Assembly: GCA_045538425.1 (NCBI GenBank)
Contig: JAZSRJ010000067.1
Location: 1-26,569, forward strand
Length of the DNA stretch: 26,569 nucleotides
Reading direction: 5' to 3'
Source: CALVJJ01 sp045538425
GTDB taxonomy: Bacteria; Bacillota; Clostridia; Christensenellales; UBA1242
Positions 1 to 7,752 of this stretch are shown here, piece by piece. Positions within the stretch are counted from its first letter, which is position 1. The number at the start of each line of letters is the position of its first letter. The notes beneath the pieces were generated by a model. It was not told the origin of the DNA and did not search any database. It saw only the letters and a program-made list of their open reading frames with translations. Position numbers and translations under genes: made by a program.

Positions 1-35
1 GTAATCCATTGTCCTAATTTGTTCTTTTTCTCCAT
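1..35 (-). CDS. Start of a gene leaving the window on the left (partial)
   Basis: Reading leftwards, an ATG at 35-33 opens a frame with no stop to the window edge; it encodes MEKKNKLGQWI. The start is chosen because a strong GGAGG lies five bases upstream (revcomp of about 40-44). An in-frame alternative is not needed; a second ATG at 51-49 in another frame has no Shine-Dalgarno. Only eleven residues are visible, so no function can be given. About 225 bases separate it from the next gene, and the space holds an inverted repeat and a possible -10 element (TAGAAT, 153-148 on the minus strand). Confidence 0.5.
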   Translation of the reverse strand, partial: MEKKNKLGQWI

Positions 36-61
36 TCAGTCCTCCACTCATAATTATGTCT

Positions 62-91
62 ACACAAAATGCAATATTTGTCCTTTTGTGT
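62..91. repeat. 8-base inverted repeat upstream of the leftmost gene
   Basis: ACACAAAA (62-69) and TTTTGTGT (84-91) are perfect inverted copies separated by 14 bases. The repeat sits between a possible -10 element and the RBS of the minus-strand gene starting at 35, so it could be an operator or a leader hairpin. There is no U-tract on either side, so it is not a terminator. Confidence 0.4.
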
Positions 92-250
92 CTACCATTG
101 TTTTAGGCATATTTTTTTAGTAAAAACGCCTAATTGTTAACCACTTTATTCTATCACAAAAAAAAACTTTTGTATACTCATTTTCTACTTAATTTTGTGC
201 AAGTTCAGTAATTGTTGCCAATAAAAGCCAAATTAATTCTTCTATCCAAA

Positions 251-279
251 AGAAAAACAACCTTAAAATGTAAGGTTGT
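251..279 (-). terminator. Intrinsic terminator of the LRR-argS-GNAT operon
   Basis: Stem ACAACCTTA (257-265) with TAAGGTTGT (271-279), loop of five. On the minus strand the stem is followed by TTTTCTTTT. The stop codon of the acetyltransferase (263-265) lies inside the stem. Confidence 0.85.
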
Positions 280-859
280 CTCCCAAATCCATTCCAAACT
301 CTAACATTTGATTAGCCATCTCAAGCTTCTCTCTCACCACTTGCGGAACATTGGTTGTTGTTGTGTATTGTTTCGGTTGCCATTGTGTAACATCAAGATC
401 CATCGGTGTTAGGTCTTTTTTGTTTTTGCGACCTTTGACCACAAAGCCTAATTTGGAATACAGGCGTACATTTTGATCCACCCCTTCATACAATCTTTCT
501 CTTGCATTGAGAGAGGCAACCTGAATACCATGATCTTTCAGTTGTGTGATATACATCATAAGAGCCTTGTACCCAATGCCTTTGTATCTATACTTCTCAT
601 CTAAGATAGAATAATTGGCAATATGCATACCACCATGTTGATAATTGGAAAATATCATTCCAATATTACCAACTTTTCCTTGATCGACCACATAAATCAT
701 ACAACCTTCTAGTCTACCCATCAGCATAAAAGGTTGATTGTTTTTGTCTAGCATAATTTCAGCAAAGCGCTCTTCCTTATACTCTTCTGGTTTTTCTAAG
801 AAAAACTTCGTCAATGCTTTAATATCATGCACAATTGATTGTACTTTATTTTGTTCCAT
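263..859 (-). CDS. GNAT-family N-acetyltransferase
   Basis: A 198-residue protein of the GNAT acetyltransferase fold, which transfers an acyl group from acyl-CoA to an amine. The acetyl-CoA loop is visible as YRYKGIGYKAL, matching the R/Q-x-x-G-x-G/A pattern, and LYSKLGFVVKG matches the C-terminal motif B with the tyrosine and GF seen in the family. The N-terminal 45 residues are outside the fold. I prefer the ATG at 859 to one at 889, because the latter lies inside the argS coding end while 859 follows the argS stop by seven bases with AGGTG upstream. It is the last gene of the LRR-argS-GNAT operon. The substrate cannot be read from the sequence; coupling to argS may be only transcriptional. 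Confidence 0.85.
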   Translation of the reverse strand: MEQNKVQSIVHDIKALTKFFLEKPEEYKEERFAEIMLDKNNQPFMLMGRLEGCMIYVVDQGKVGNIGMIFSNYQHGGMHIANYSILDEKYRYKGIGYKALMMYITQLKDHGIQVASLNARERLYEGVDQNVRLYSKLGFVVKGRKNKKDLTPMDLDVTQWQPKQYTTTTNVPQVVREKLEMANQMLEFGMDLGDNLTF

Positions 860-866
860 AAGACAC

Positions 867-2573
867 CTACATAACACTTGGCGTATCAATAATCACAAGA
901 TTGAGCAATGTTTTGATTAATTTTGCTGTACAATCGACTAAATTACACCAATCATCTTTTTGTATTTTATTGGTTAGGCTGCCAATACGATTGGCTTCAT
1001 AAAATGTGTTGGCAACAGTACATAAGCGATACAAATAATCACAAATTGTACTTGGGCTACGACCAGCAAGTGCACTTTGCATAACAAGTGGATATCGCAA
1101 CAATTCTAGACGCAAATCTCTATCACTTTGATTGTAGATAGCACCACTGCTCTTTTTATCAAATGCATTATTGGATACAATGTTGTTGAGTCTTAGGTAT
1201 GTATACAAGATGTATGGTCCAGTCTTACCTACAATACTCGAAAACTTTTGTATATCAAAAATATAATCTCTTTCTTTTGCATTTTGAAGATCAGCAAACT
1301 TAATAATAGCATTGACAATTTTGTCTAGATCTTCTGGTTTTGCAGATTGGTTGCTTTCCTTGGTTGCAACAAAGACTTCTTTTACTTGATTAAATAGTGA
1401 ATCTAGTTTTGGACTATCACCTGCACGTGTTTTGTATGGTCTGCCATCTGTCCCATTGACAGTCCCAAATCCGCAGAATTCAAGTCCCGGAACACCATTC
1501 TTTACAAGACCACTTTTTTCACAAGCACGGAACACAGAATCAAAATGTTGTGCTTGACGAAGGTCTGCAAAATATAAAATATGATCAGGCTTATGATCTC
1601 TGATTCTTTGCATAACGGTTGCATAATCAGTAGACGAATATAAGTATGCACCATTGGATTTTTGAAAAATAAATGGTGGTATTTCGGTCTTATCTCCCTC
1701 TTTTGCAATATCCATGACTCGAGCCCCAAAACTGGTGTACAAAAGATTTTGTTGTTCTAGATATTGTTGTGCTTTTGGAATGTCTAAATAACTATGACTT
1801 TCTCCCATCCAATAATCAAAATGAACATCTATATAATCATAAATACGCTTGATATCTTGTGAACTAATTTCTCTAATAACACGGAAATATTCTTGATATT
1901 TTTCATTTCCTTCTTGAAGTTGTTTGGTGATCTCGGCGCAATCTGCTTTGACAAGTTCGTCTTCTTTGCATAACGCACTCATTCTTGGATAGGTCTCATC
2001 TAGATATTCTAAGGTGATTTCACTTGGTTTTACACCATCTTGCAGAGCTCCATAGATGACTTGTCCAATTTGGAGACCATAGTCACCAAGATGCACGTCA
2101 CTCATCACAGTATGTCCACAATAATCAATAATACGTTTTACACTTTCTCCCAAAATAGCGCTTCTTAAGTGTCCCACGTGCAATGGTTTTGCAACATTTG
2201 GCCCACCATAATCTAGGAAATATGTTTCTTGTTTTTCAGGTTTTGCAAGACCAAACTTTTCTTCTTTGCTCATCACTTCAAAAGCGTGCGCTAAGAATTG
2301 ATTGGATAATGTTACATTGATAAAACCTGGTCTAACCACTTCCATTTTTTCAAAATATTGTTGTGCAAGTGGCAATTTTTCTAATGCATGAAAAACATTT
2401 TCTGCAATCACAAAAGGGTTGGTTTTGAGTAGTTTTGCCATGGTAAAGCATGTATCACATTGGTAGTCACATAGATCTGGACGATTGGATACAATCCATT
2501 TTGGTTCTACCTCTTGATACCCTGCATTGACAAAGGCTTCTTTGATAAGGGAGTTCAGTTCTTTTGTAATCAT
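867..2573 (-). CDS. argS: Arginyl-tRNA synthetase
   Basis: Cytosolic class I synthetase that charges tRNA-Arg with arginine using ATP. At 568 residues it is full length for the family. Domains in order: N-terminal ArgRS additional domain (about 1-105), the catalytic Rossmann core with the class I signature in GGPNVAKPLHVGHLRSAI (the HIGH motif appears as HVGH), the KTRAGD stretch that occupies the KMSKS region in ArgRS, and a C-terminal DALR anticodon-binding domain (LRYPLVMQSALAGRSP onward). The C-terminus, ending TPSVM, resembles the usual ERM-type end. The start ATG has AGGAGA 13 bases upstream, a rather long spacing. It lies 26 bases after the LRR gene stop, so the two are co-transcribed; the stop is TAG. 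Confidence 0.97.
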   Translation of the reverse strand: MITKELNSLIKEAFVNAGYQEVEPKWIVSNRPDLCDYQCDTCFTMAKLLKTNPFVIAENVFHALEKLPLAQQYFEKMEVVRPGFINVTLSNQFLAHAFEVMSKEEKFGLAKPEKQETYFLDYGGPNVAKPLHVGHLRSAILGESVKRIIDYCGHTVMSDVHLGDYGLQIGQVIYGALQDGVKPSEITLEYLDETYPRMSALCKEDELVKADCAEITKQLQEGNEKYQEYFRVIREISSQDIKRIYDYIDVHFDYWMGESHSYLDIPKAQQYLEQQNLLYTSFGARVMDIAKEGDKTEIPPFIFQKSNGAYLYSSTDYATVMQRIRDHKPDHILYFADLRQAQHFDSVFRACEKSGLVKNGVPGLEFCGFGTVNGTDGRPYKTRAGDSPKLDSLFNQVKEVFVATKESNQSAKPEDLDKIVNAIIKFADLQNAKERDYIFDIQKFSSIVGKTGPYILYTYLRLNNIVSNNAFDKKSSGAIYNQSDRDLRLELLRYPLVMQSALAGRSPSTICDYLYRLCTVANTFYEANRIGSLTNKIQKDDWCNLVDCTAKLIKTLLNLVIIDTPSVM

Positions 2574-2599
2574 AGTCTATTATTTTCTCCTGATAATCA

Positions 2600-3967
2600 T
2601 TAACGAATAATATATTTTTTGAGTAGTGGGATACCCACAAAGAACAAGATAAGCATAATCCCAACAATAATCACTACCATCACAATATCTGGCAAAAATT
2701 GATTGAGACTGGTGGTTAGATTGACCACAACGATATTGCTATCAATTCCGTTTTCCACATTTTTGAGTCGTACAGTATATGTCCCTGCTTGTTCGGCTAG
2801 ACGAATGGTATCGCCTTCCAATTTTTTCCATTCTTGTCCTGCGACAGAATAATAGATCTCTCCTTGTCCGCCTCCTACTTTAAGTGTTGGACGACCAACA
2901 ATGGTTGACTTGTATTCTGTATATTCTCTACCCTTAAACACAATTTTGTATGTTGGTGTTGTTGGGACAATGGTAAAATCAAATGGTACAAGACCTGTAT
3001 CTACATCTGTATCTTCAATATAGACAGCATTGGCTACATCATAATATTTCATACGATAGTTCGCAACTGGTAGACGGAATGAATTCCACACTTCTGTACC
3101 AGTTAATGCTTCCAAATAAGTTTCGGTCACAGTTTCGTCATCATTCGTTGTAAGTGTAAAGATATGTGGAACATATCCCACAATTGGCTGATAGGCAATA
3201 CTTGATGCACTAGTATACCTGTCACTGAGCAATTTTTGCATACCATACACGTAAGAGATTCTATCAGTTGAGATGGCTGGATTAGATAGATCTAAGCAAT
3301 TGTTGTAAAGCACAACAGATACACTGGTTGAGCTTGCTTTCGGCAAAACGATATTGTCTAGTGTATCAATATTATTGTTGCTAAGATTGATGGTCAACAT
3401 GTCACTGGTGACTTTGCTAACATCTAGACTAGCAATCTTATTGTTGTGCAAGTCAAGTGAGGTCAGGGTTGTTGCATAATCACCAAGTTGCAATTCTTCA
3501 ATAGCATTGTTGGAAAGATCCAACACTTCTAGATTGGTCAAAGTTGAAAAATTGGTCATATCCAATTTTGTCAATTGGCTTCTAGAAAGATTGACTTTCT
3601 TTATGGTAGATAAGTTAAAATACGTAAGACCGGATAAGAACAAAGAACTATCTTCATATGTTTGGCTAGTTGTCGCCCCCATTAAGTCATATAGACTCAA
3701 ATTGAGTTCTGTAATTCCTGCTTTTACAAAACTATCTACGTACAATGTAGATGGTGTTGTTCCATCATCTTCCGCTAAGTTCTTTTTCAACACAACAGAA
3801 AGCAAACTACCAATAGCATCCTCTGATACACGAACACTAGTAGAGTCTGTATAATGTGCACCTACTTCATATTCATAAGCAACAACTGGTTGTTGCACTT
3901 TTGCACAAGGCATAACACAAAGTGAAAGACTAAGCAATCCAAGTGATCCTATCAACCATTTTTTCAT
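2600..3967 (-). CDS. Surface leucine-rich-repeat protein with C-terminal membrane anchor
   Basis: A 455-residue protein predicted to be exported and anchored. Residues 1-25 form a signal peptide (lysines, hydrophobic core, small residues near Ala-22). Leucine-rich repeats occupy roughly 95-215, with units such as LEVLDLSNNAIEELQL, LTSLDLHNNKIASLDV and LTINLSNNNIDTL. A beta-rich region of about 200 residues follows. The C-terminus has one transmembrane helix (about 428-449) and a short basic tail KKYIIR, not an LPxTG sorting signal. GGGGG lies seven bases before the ATG. It heads the operon with argS, which is an odd partner. LRRs are binding scaffolds; the ligand is unknown. Functional assignment beyond 'LRR surface protein' would be guesswork. 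Confidence 0.85.
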   Translation of the reverse strand: MKKWLIGSLGLLSLSLCVMPCAKVQQPVVAYEYEVGAHYTDSTSVRVSEDAIGSLLSVVLKKNLAEDDGTTPSTLYVDSFVKAGITELNLSLYDLMGATTSQTYEDSSLFLSGLTYFNLSTIKKVNLSRSQLTKLDMTNFSTLTNLEVLDLSNNAIEELQLGDYATTLTSLDLHNNKIASLDVSKVTSDMLTINLSNNNIDTLDNIVLPKASSTSVSVVLYNNCLDLSNPAISTDRISYVYGMQKLLSDRYTSASSIAYQPIVGYVPHIFTLTTNDDETVTETYLEALTGTEVWNSFRLPVANYRMKYYDVANAVYIEDTDVDTGLVPFDFTIVPTTPTYKIVFKGREYTEYKSTIVGRPTLKVGGGQGEIYYSVAGQEWKKLEGDTIRLAEQAGTYTVRLKNVENGIDSNIVVVNLTTSLNQFLPDIVMVVIIVGIMLILFFVGIPLLKKYIIR

Positions 3968-4005
3968 ATACTTTCCCCCATATCTATAGACGAATTATTA
4001 ATATT

Positions 4006-4033
4006 AGGATACCACAAACTTGACTTTTGTAAA
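4006..4033 (-). promoter_or_regulatory. Possible promoter of the LRR-argS operon
   Basis: On the minus strand TTTACA (4033-4028), a 16-base spacer and TATCCT (4011-4006). The -35 is close to consensus and the -10 is weak. Confidence 0.35.
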
Positions 4034-4246
4034 AATGAATAGAAGATATTTTTGAAAAATTGCTTTTTGTTTCTCCATTTTTTTAGTTGTTTTGCACAAA
4101 ACTAAATATTTTTTCCTCATTTTTTTAGACAAAATGCAAAAAATTAAACAACTCATATAAAAAAAATGTACAAACGTAAAAATTTTTGTTACAATGATAT
4201 CGTAGCAAAAATCTACAAACAAGAATATACATATACAAGGTGTTGT

Positions 4247-5089
4247 ATGGATAATAAAAAAATCTTAAACAATCTAGACAACACAATCTTAGAAGACAAC
4301 GGAACAATTCAACCAGTTGTTCCTGAAAAAAAAGTATTTGCAAAAGGGTATTCTTTCTTCAAATATTTTTGGTTCTTCATGATTGGGTGTGTCTTTGGTA
4401 CGTATTACGAACAAATCTTAACTCTTTGTAAAAAAGGTGTATGGGTATCCCGTGCAGGGCTTCTTTACGGACCACTCAATCCAGTCTATGGGATTGGCGC
4501 TGTCCTTGCCGTACTTTGCCTACATAAAGTTAAGGATTGGAAATTGCTTTGGACACTTGGCGGACTCATTGGTGGTGCATTCGAATGGATCCTTGCTTGG
4601 TTACAAGAAATTATTTTGCATACAGTATCTTGGGATTATAGTACAAGATTCCTCAATATTGACGGAAAAACAACCATTCCATACATGTGTTTTTGGGGAT
4701 TGCTTTTCATGGTCGTCAATAAAGTTATCTACCCATTTGTTTCCAAATGGATTGAAAAAATACCATATACTTTTGGCAATATCATCACTTGGATCACCAT
4801 TGTCTTCATGGCATTCAATATTGCCATCACAGGCTGTGCCCTACTACGTCAAATGATGCGTCAAAACGGCGTCGAACCACATACCAACTTTGAAGAATGG
4901 TTGGACGAAACTTATACCGATGAAGTCATTGCAAAAGTCTTTGAAAATATGAAACCAGAAAGTGAAAAGAACAAATATCTAAAAGATAAGGAAAACGAAA
5001 CCAACGCCAATACTTATCAATTGGTTGTAGACAACCATGTTGTCCAATCTTATATCTTAGAAGAAGAAAAAACACTAGCAGTAGCCTAG
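4247..5089 (+). CDS. CmpB-like multi-pass membrane protein (putative ABC transporter permease family)
   Basis: A 280-residue integral membrane protein. The signature RAGLLYGPLNPVYGIGAVL (about 69-87) is typical of the family annotated as putative ABC transporter permease (PF06541, CmpB). Hydrophobic helices occur near 37-57, 82-97, 110-130, 155-170 and 185-215, and a charged cytosolic tail of about 60 residues follows. An upstream in-frame ATG at 4166 exists, but the start at 4247 is preferred because it has AAGGTG seven bases upstream and the intervening peptide is unlike the family. No ATPase gene is nearby, so real transport activity is doubtful; the family name is historical. It is monocistronic, with its own terminator that contains the TAG stop. 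Confidence 0.8.
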   Translation: MDNKKILNNLDNTILEDNGTIQPVVPEKKVFAKGYSFFKYFWFFMIGCVFGTYYEQILTLCKKGVWVSRAGLLYGPLNPVYGIGAVLAVLCLHKVKDWKLLWTLGGLIGGAFEWILAWLQEIILHTVSWDYSTRFLNIDGKTTIPYMCFWGLLFMVVNKVIYPFVSKWIEKIPYTFGNIITWITIVFMAFNIAITGCALLRQMMRQNGVEPHTNFEEWLDETYTDEVIAKVFENMKPESEKNKYLKDKENETNANTYQLVVDNHVVQSYILEEEKTLAVA

Positions 5090-5106
5090 TGTTTTTATTT
5101 TTTCTA
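5071..5106 (+). terminator. Intrinsic terminator after the CmpB-like gene
   Basis: AACACTAG (5071-5078) pairs with CTAGTGTT (5086-5093) over a seven-base loop, followed by TTTATTTTTT. The TAG stop of the gene is inside the right arm. Confidence 0.85.
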
Positions 5107-5142
5107 TCATTCTATTCCCAGGTTGGTCAATCAGGTCTATGA

Positions 5143-5508
5143 TTAAAATAAAGCAATCATCTTTGGTAAAAAGATCAAACAGCCAACAATGGCAGAACCA
5201 ATACTTAGAATGAGTACAAAACTCGAACTCATATCTTTGATCTTTTTCACATCGATATCATATTCTGTCGTGATCTTATCCATGATTCTCTCAATCAAGG
5301 TATTAACAATCTCCCCCGCAATCACCAATACCATACACACCACAAGAACCACCCACTCCATCAAGGATAGAGGCAATAGTATCCCTGCTACCACAACAGC
5401 AATCACTGCAAGCGTATGAATCCATATATTGCGTTCTTCTTTATATAATGTCACAATACCACACAACGCATGGTACAAACTTTCAAAAAAATTACTATTC
5501 TTTTTCAT
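5143..5508 (-). CDS. dgkA: Diacylglycerol kinase / undecaprenol kinase family (DgkA)
   Basis: A 121-residue small integral membrane kinase with three transmembrane helices (about 29-47, 49-68, 95-117). The family phosphorylates undecaprenol or diacylglycerol at the membrane; in Gram-positives the usual substrate is undecaprenol. The catalytic signature is present: AGEIVNTLIERIMDKI carries the E-x-x-N-T-x-x-E-x-x-x-D spacing, and the conserved K-D pair is in KKIKDM. The usual AAGAV stretch after K-D is replaced by SSSFV, a mild departure. The start is supported by a GAGAG upstream and by an excellent promoter at 5529-5557. It is convergent with the CmpB-like gene. Confidence 0.87.
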   Translation of the reverse strand: MKKNSNFFESLYHALCGIVTLYKEERNIWIHTLAVIAVVVAGILLPLSLMEWVVLVVCMVLVIAGEIVNTLIERIMDKITTEYDIDVKKIKDMSSSFVLILSIGSAIVGCLIFLPKMIALF

Positions 5509-5528
5509 GATCTTTACTCTCTAATAGT

Positions 5529-5557
5529 AGTATACCACAAATAAAAGAATATTTCAA
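5529..5557 (-). promoter_or_regulatory. Promoter of the DgkA-like gene
   Basis: TTGAAA (5557-5552), 17-base spacer, TATACT (5534-5529) on the minus strand, about 20 bases before the start codon. Confidence 0.8.
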
Positions 5558-5635
5558 TTGTTTTTAATGCGATACAAAAGGAGTATCTCATCATGACAAC
5601 CCACTTGCTCTTTGATCTGTCATCCACTAGACAAT

Positions 5636-5670
5636 AAAAAAACATACTACGCTGGTAGTATGTCTTTTTT
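5636..5670 (-). terminator. Intrinsic terminator after the small membrane protein gene
   Basis: ACATACTAC (5642-5650) pairs with GTAGTATGT (5655-5663), loop GCTG. A-tract on the left and T-tract on the right mean it can work in both directions; its expected role is to end the minus-strand gene at 5674. Confidence 0.85.
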
Positions 5671-5673
5671 CTC

Positions 5674-5907
5674 TTAGTCGATCCAAAGAACTTTGTTCAT
5701 AAGAAGAATTGTGATGATGTCGACAATCCAGAACAATATTGGACATACGAACAACATAACAACACCAAGAACAATACCAAGAACATTGCCTTTGCTGATA
5801 GAACGGCATAGACGATATACAGCCCATACGATATCAAGCATAGGAAGAGCTAAGATGAATTTTACCAATACTGGCAAATTGTCAAAAGCTTTTACCAAAT
5901 TTTTCAT
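5674..5907 (-). CDS. Small two- to three-helix membrane protein, function unknown
   Basis: A 77-residue hydrophobic protein starting MKNLVKAFDNLP. Helices can be drawn at about 9-29, 37-55 and 56-72, with the polar stretch YRLCRSISKGN between the first two. The start at 5907 is chosen because AAAGGAG lies eight bases upstream; an in-frame ATG at 5958 lacks an RBS and lies upstream of the -10 element. Proteins of this size and sequence style occur in Clostridia as conserved hypotheticals, but I know no function. It has its own promoter and terminator, so it is expressed alone. It is not recognisably a holin or a toxin, but such small membrane proteins cannot be excluded from those roles. Confidence 0.75.
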   Translation of the reverse strand: MKNLVKAFDNLPVLVKFILALPMLDIVWAVYRLCRSISKGNVLGIVLGVVMLFVCPILFWIVDIITILLMNKVLWID

Positions 5908-5938
5908 AGCATTCTCTCCTTTGTTATTGTATATGCTT

Positions 5939-5947
5939 ATTATAGCA
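5939..5947 (-). promoter_or_regulatory. Extended -10 promoter of the small membrane protein gene
   Basis: TGC (5947-5945) directly before TATAAT (5944-5939) on the minus strand. No good -35 is seen, as expected for an extended -10 promoter. Confidence 0.65.
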
Positions 5948-6007
5948 TCATTATGCAAAAAAAGAAAAACATTTCAATCAATTTCTCTAATTTTTTTCTT
6001 TTTCAAC

Positions 6008-6044
6008 ACTAGTACATTGTTTTTCAAACTTTGACAATACTAGT
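6008..6044. repeat. Large imperfect hairpin built from two ACTAGT palindromes, upstream of spo0A
   Basis: ACTAGTACATTGT (6008-6020) and ACAATACTAGT (6034-6044) pair over 11 bases with one bulged C (6015). No U-tract follows on either strand. It lies between the divergent small membrane protein gene and spo0A, so a regulatory role is possible. Confidence 0.5.
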
Positions 6045-6120
6045 ATATAGCAATCTGTTTTTAGAGATATTTTTACTTTATGCCCTGTAATTTTACGAAA
6101 TATTTTGTGCATATCTTCCT

Positions 6121-6127
6121 TTCGACA
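6121..6127 (-). promoter_or_regulatory. 0A-box (Spo0A binding site) upstream of spo0A
   Basis: TTCGACA on the plus strand is the exact complement of TGTCGAA, the core 0A-box of Bacillus and Clostridium. The flanks extend the match (minus strand TTTGTCGAAAG). It lies about 85 bases upstream of the probable -10 of spo0A. Autoregulation is an inference. Confidence 0.55.
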
Positions 6128-6207
6128 AATTGCGAACTAAAGCACTTCATTATGACAAAAATGTGAACAATTTTTTTCGTGATAATTTTTCATTTTTTTA
6201 CCCTTTA

Positions 6208-6216
6208 TGCTACTAT
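6208..6216 (+). promoter_or_regulatory. Possible extended -10 promoter of spo0A
   Basis: TGC followed by TACTAT, about 54 bases upstream of the spo0A ATG. No clear -35. I do not see a sigma-H type promoter. Confidence 0.4.
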
Positions 6217-6269
6217 ATGACTGTTGCCCGAAAAAAGCAAAATAAGTAAATAAAAAAGGAAAGAAAAGG

Positions 6270-7025
6270 ATGAACACAAAAATGAATATTGTTATTGTCA
6301 GTAACAACCAAAACGACCGAAAAGAATTAAAGACCAACTTTGAGAAAAATGGAATGATGGTGGAAGAGTTTTCCGAAGCATTACCATCTATTCAGTATGT
6401 AAAAGAAAATGCTTGCGATCTCATCATTAGTGATGTGATCCTTCCTGGCAAGGATGGATTTTACCTAACAGAAAACGTGAAAAAGTATAGCCCTAGCACA
6501 AAAGTCGTGCTTGCAAGCGCAATTGGTGGCGACTCTTTTATTAGCAAAGGTCTTAGCCTTGGGGCAGATTATTTCATTGAAAAACCTTTTGACAATGACA
6601 CTATTAGTGAGCGCATGATGGAAGTAATTCATAATTTTGAAAAACCAAAGTCTGCTCCAAAACAACACAAAAACAAACAACTAGAAGAAAAAATATCCAA
6701 CATATTTATTACTGTTGGGATCCCAGCCCATATCAAAGGCTATCAATTTTTGCGAGAAGCTATCAAAATGGCTATTGTCAATCCTGAAATTATCAATTCT
6801 ATCACGAAAAAACTTTATCCAAGCATTGCCGAACGTTTTGATACAAGTGCTAGTAAAGTAGAACGTGCTATTCGTCACGCAATTGAAGTTGCTTGGAATC
6901 GTGGCAAAATTGAAAATATCAATGCACTCTTTGGTATTAGAGTATATAGCAACAACGAAAAACCAACCAATGGCGAATTCATTGCCCTTGTTGCAGATAA
7001 GATGTTGATAGAAGGTGGATATTAA
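6270..7025 (+). CDS. spo0A: Sporulation transcription factor Spo0A
   Basis: Master response regulator that, when phosphorylated, binds 0A-boxes and starts sporulation in Firmicutes. At 251 residues it is normal in length. The receiver domain (about 5-122) has the phospho-acceptor Asp-55 in LIISDVILPGKDG, Ser in LASAIG at the switch position and the Lys of EKPFD. The usual acidic pair near the N-terminus (D-D in Bacillus) is replaced by Asn-Asn in IVSNNQND. After a Lys-rich linker, the Spo0A_C domain (about 142-250) contains GIPAHIKGYQFLREAI, KVERAIRHAIEVAWNRG (recognition helix) and KPTNGEFIALVADKM, nearly identical to the Bacillus protein. The ATG at 6270 has AAGGA nine bases upstream; an ATG twelve bases further in is possible. 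No kinase or phosphotransferase gene is in the window. Confidence 0.97.
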   Translation: MNTKMNIVIVSNNQNDRKELKTNFEKNGMMVEEFSEALPSIQYVKENACDLIISDVILPGKDGFYLTENVKKYSPSTKVVLASAIGGDSFISKGLSLGADYFIEKPFDNDTISERMMEVIHNFEKPKSAPKQHKNKQLEEKISNIFITVGIPAHIKGYQFLREAIKMAIVNPEIINSITKKLYPSIAERFDTSASKVERAIRHAIEVAWNRGKIENINALFGIRVYSNNEKPTNGEFIALVADKMLIEGGY

Positions 7026-7038
7026 TCCATCTTTTTTT
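7014..7038 (+). terminator. Intrinsic terminator of spo0A
   Basis: GGTGGAT (7014-7020) pairs with ATCCATC (7025-7031, one G-T pair) over loop ATTA, followed by seven T. The stem spans the end of the coding sequence. Confidence 0.8.
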
Positions 7039-7047
7039 ATTTTCGTA

Positions 7048-7076
7048 TTGCTTTTCTTTTTTTAGTGTGATACAAT
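7048..7076 (+). promoter_or_regulatory. Promoter of the gene at 7121
   Basis: TTGCTT (7048-7053), 17-base spacer ending in TGA, TACAAT (7071-7076). The TGn before the -10 compensates for the weak -35. Confidence 0.65.
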
Positions 7077-7120
7077 ACCTAAAAATTGTACTCAGATGAG
7101 TAACACAAAGGATGATGCTT

Positions 7121-7723
7121 ATGGAAAACACTTTTACACTTGCTGATATACTTAATAAAGTAGAGATACTAAAATCTCAAGAAATTGATTTAGTCAAGGA
7201 AGTTGCCGAAACGGAAGCAAAGTTGCGTGCGACAAGACAAAATATTCAAAACTTGATTAGTTCTATTCCTAACATTATTATACCATTTCAATTCTTTGTG
7301 GACAACTATCCTTTTATCGCCAACAAAGATGCTTTGCATGTAAGACTACACGTATCTATCCACACCGATCCAACTCTTGAAGTAGATCATATTGTTGCAC
7401 AAAACTTGCTCAATCAATGTATCTCTCCTGAGCAAAAAGCAACGATTCGTATCGAATCTAATCACTTAGATGATTTTCTCATCTTACAAACCAATATCAA
7501 CAATCACCAACAATTACAACTACTCGAACACAATAGTTATATTGTTGGTAAAGAACTTGTAGTCAATCTATTTTGTGCTTGTCCCGAAACTCAAAACATC
7601 TTCATCTCTCCAGAACAATTACAAGGAAAAACTTTGGAAATTGTGAAAAAATACAACGAGACTCTTGCTTTCGTGGACAATATTACCGAAATAGCAAAAG
7701 AACAAAAACATACACTACAATAA
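7121..7723 (+). CDS. Hypothetical cytosolic protein with N-terminal coiled coil
   Basis: A 200-residue protein I do not recognise. Residues 1-48 are charged and heptad-like (NKVEILKSQEIDLVKEVAE and following), suggesting a coiled coil. The remainder alternates short beta-like and helical stretches, with HVRLHVSIHTDP and NINNHQQLQLLEH as notable histidine-rich parts. There is no signal peptide or transmembrane helix. Three in-frame ATGs occur (7112, 7115, 7121); 7121 is chosen because AAAGG is then nine bases away, whereas it would touch the earlier ones. The gene has its own promoter and a convergent terminator, so it is a single-gene unit next to spo0A but separated from it by a terminator. 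No evidence links it to sporulation. Confidence 0.7.
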   Translation: MENTFTLADILNKVEILKSQEIDLVKEVAETEAKLRATRQNIQNLISSIPNIIIPFQFFVDNYPFIANKDALHVRLHVSIHTDPTLEVDHIVAQNLLNQCISPEQKATIRIESNHLDDFLILQTNINNHQQLQLLEHNSYIVGKELVVNLFCACPETQNIFISPEQLQGKTLEIVKKYNETLAFVDNITEIAKEQKHTLQ

Positions 7724-7752
7724 AAAACTTCCTCGCTATGAGGAAGTTTTTT
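7722..7752. terminator. Bidirectional terminator between convergent genes
   Basis: AAAAAACTTCCTC (7722-7734) pairs perfectly with GAGGAAGTTTTTT (7740-7752), loop GCTAT. It ends both the plus-strand gene at 7723 and the minus-strand operon ending at 7751; both stop codons touch the hairpin. Confidence 0.9.

Noticed and set aside
1502..1729. Long frames on the opposite or shifted strand within argS, U32, QueH, the glycosyltransferase and others
   Set aside because: They lack RBS and family features and lie wholly inside well-supported genes; they are shadows of biased codon use.
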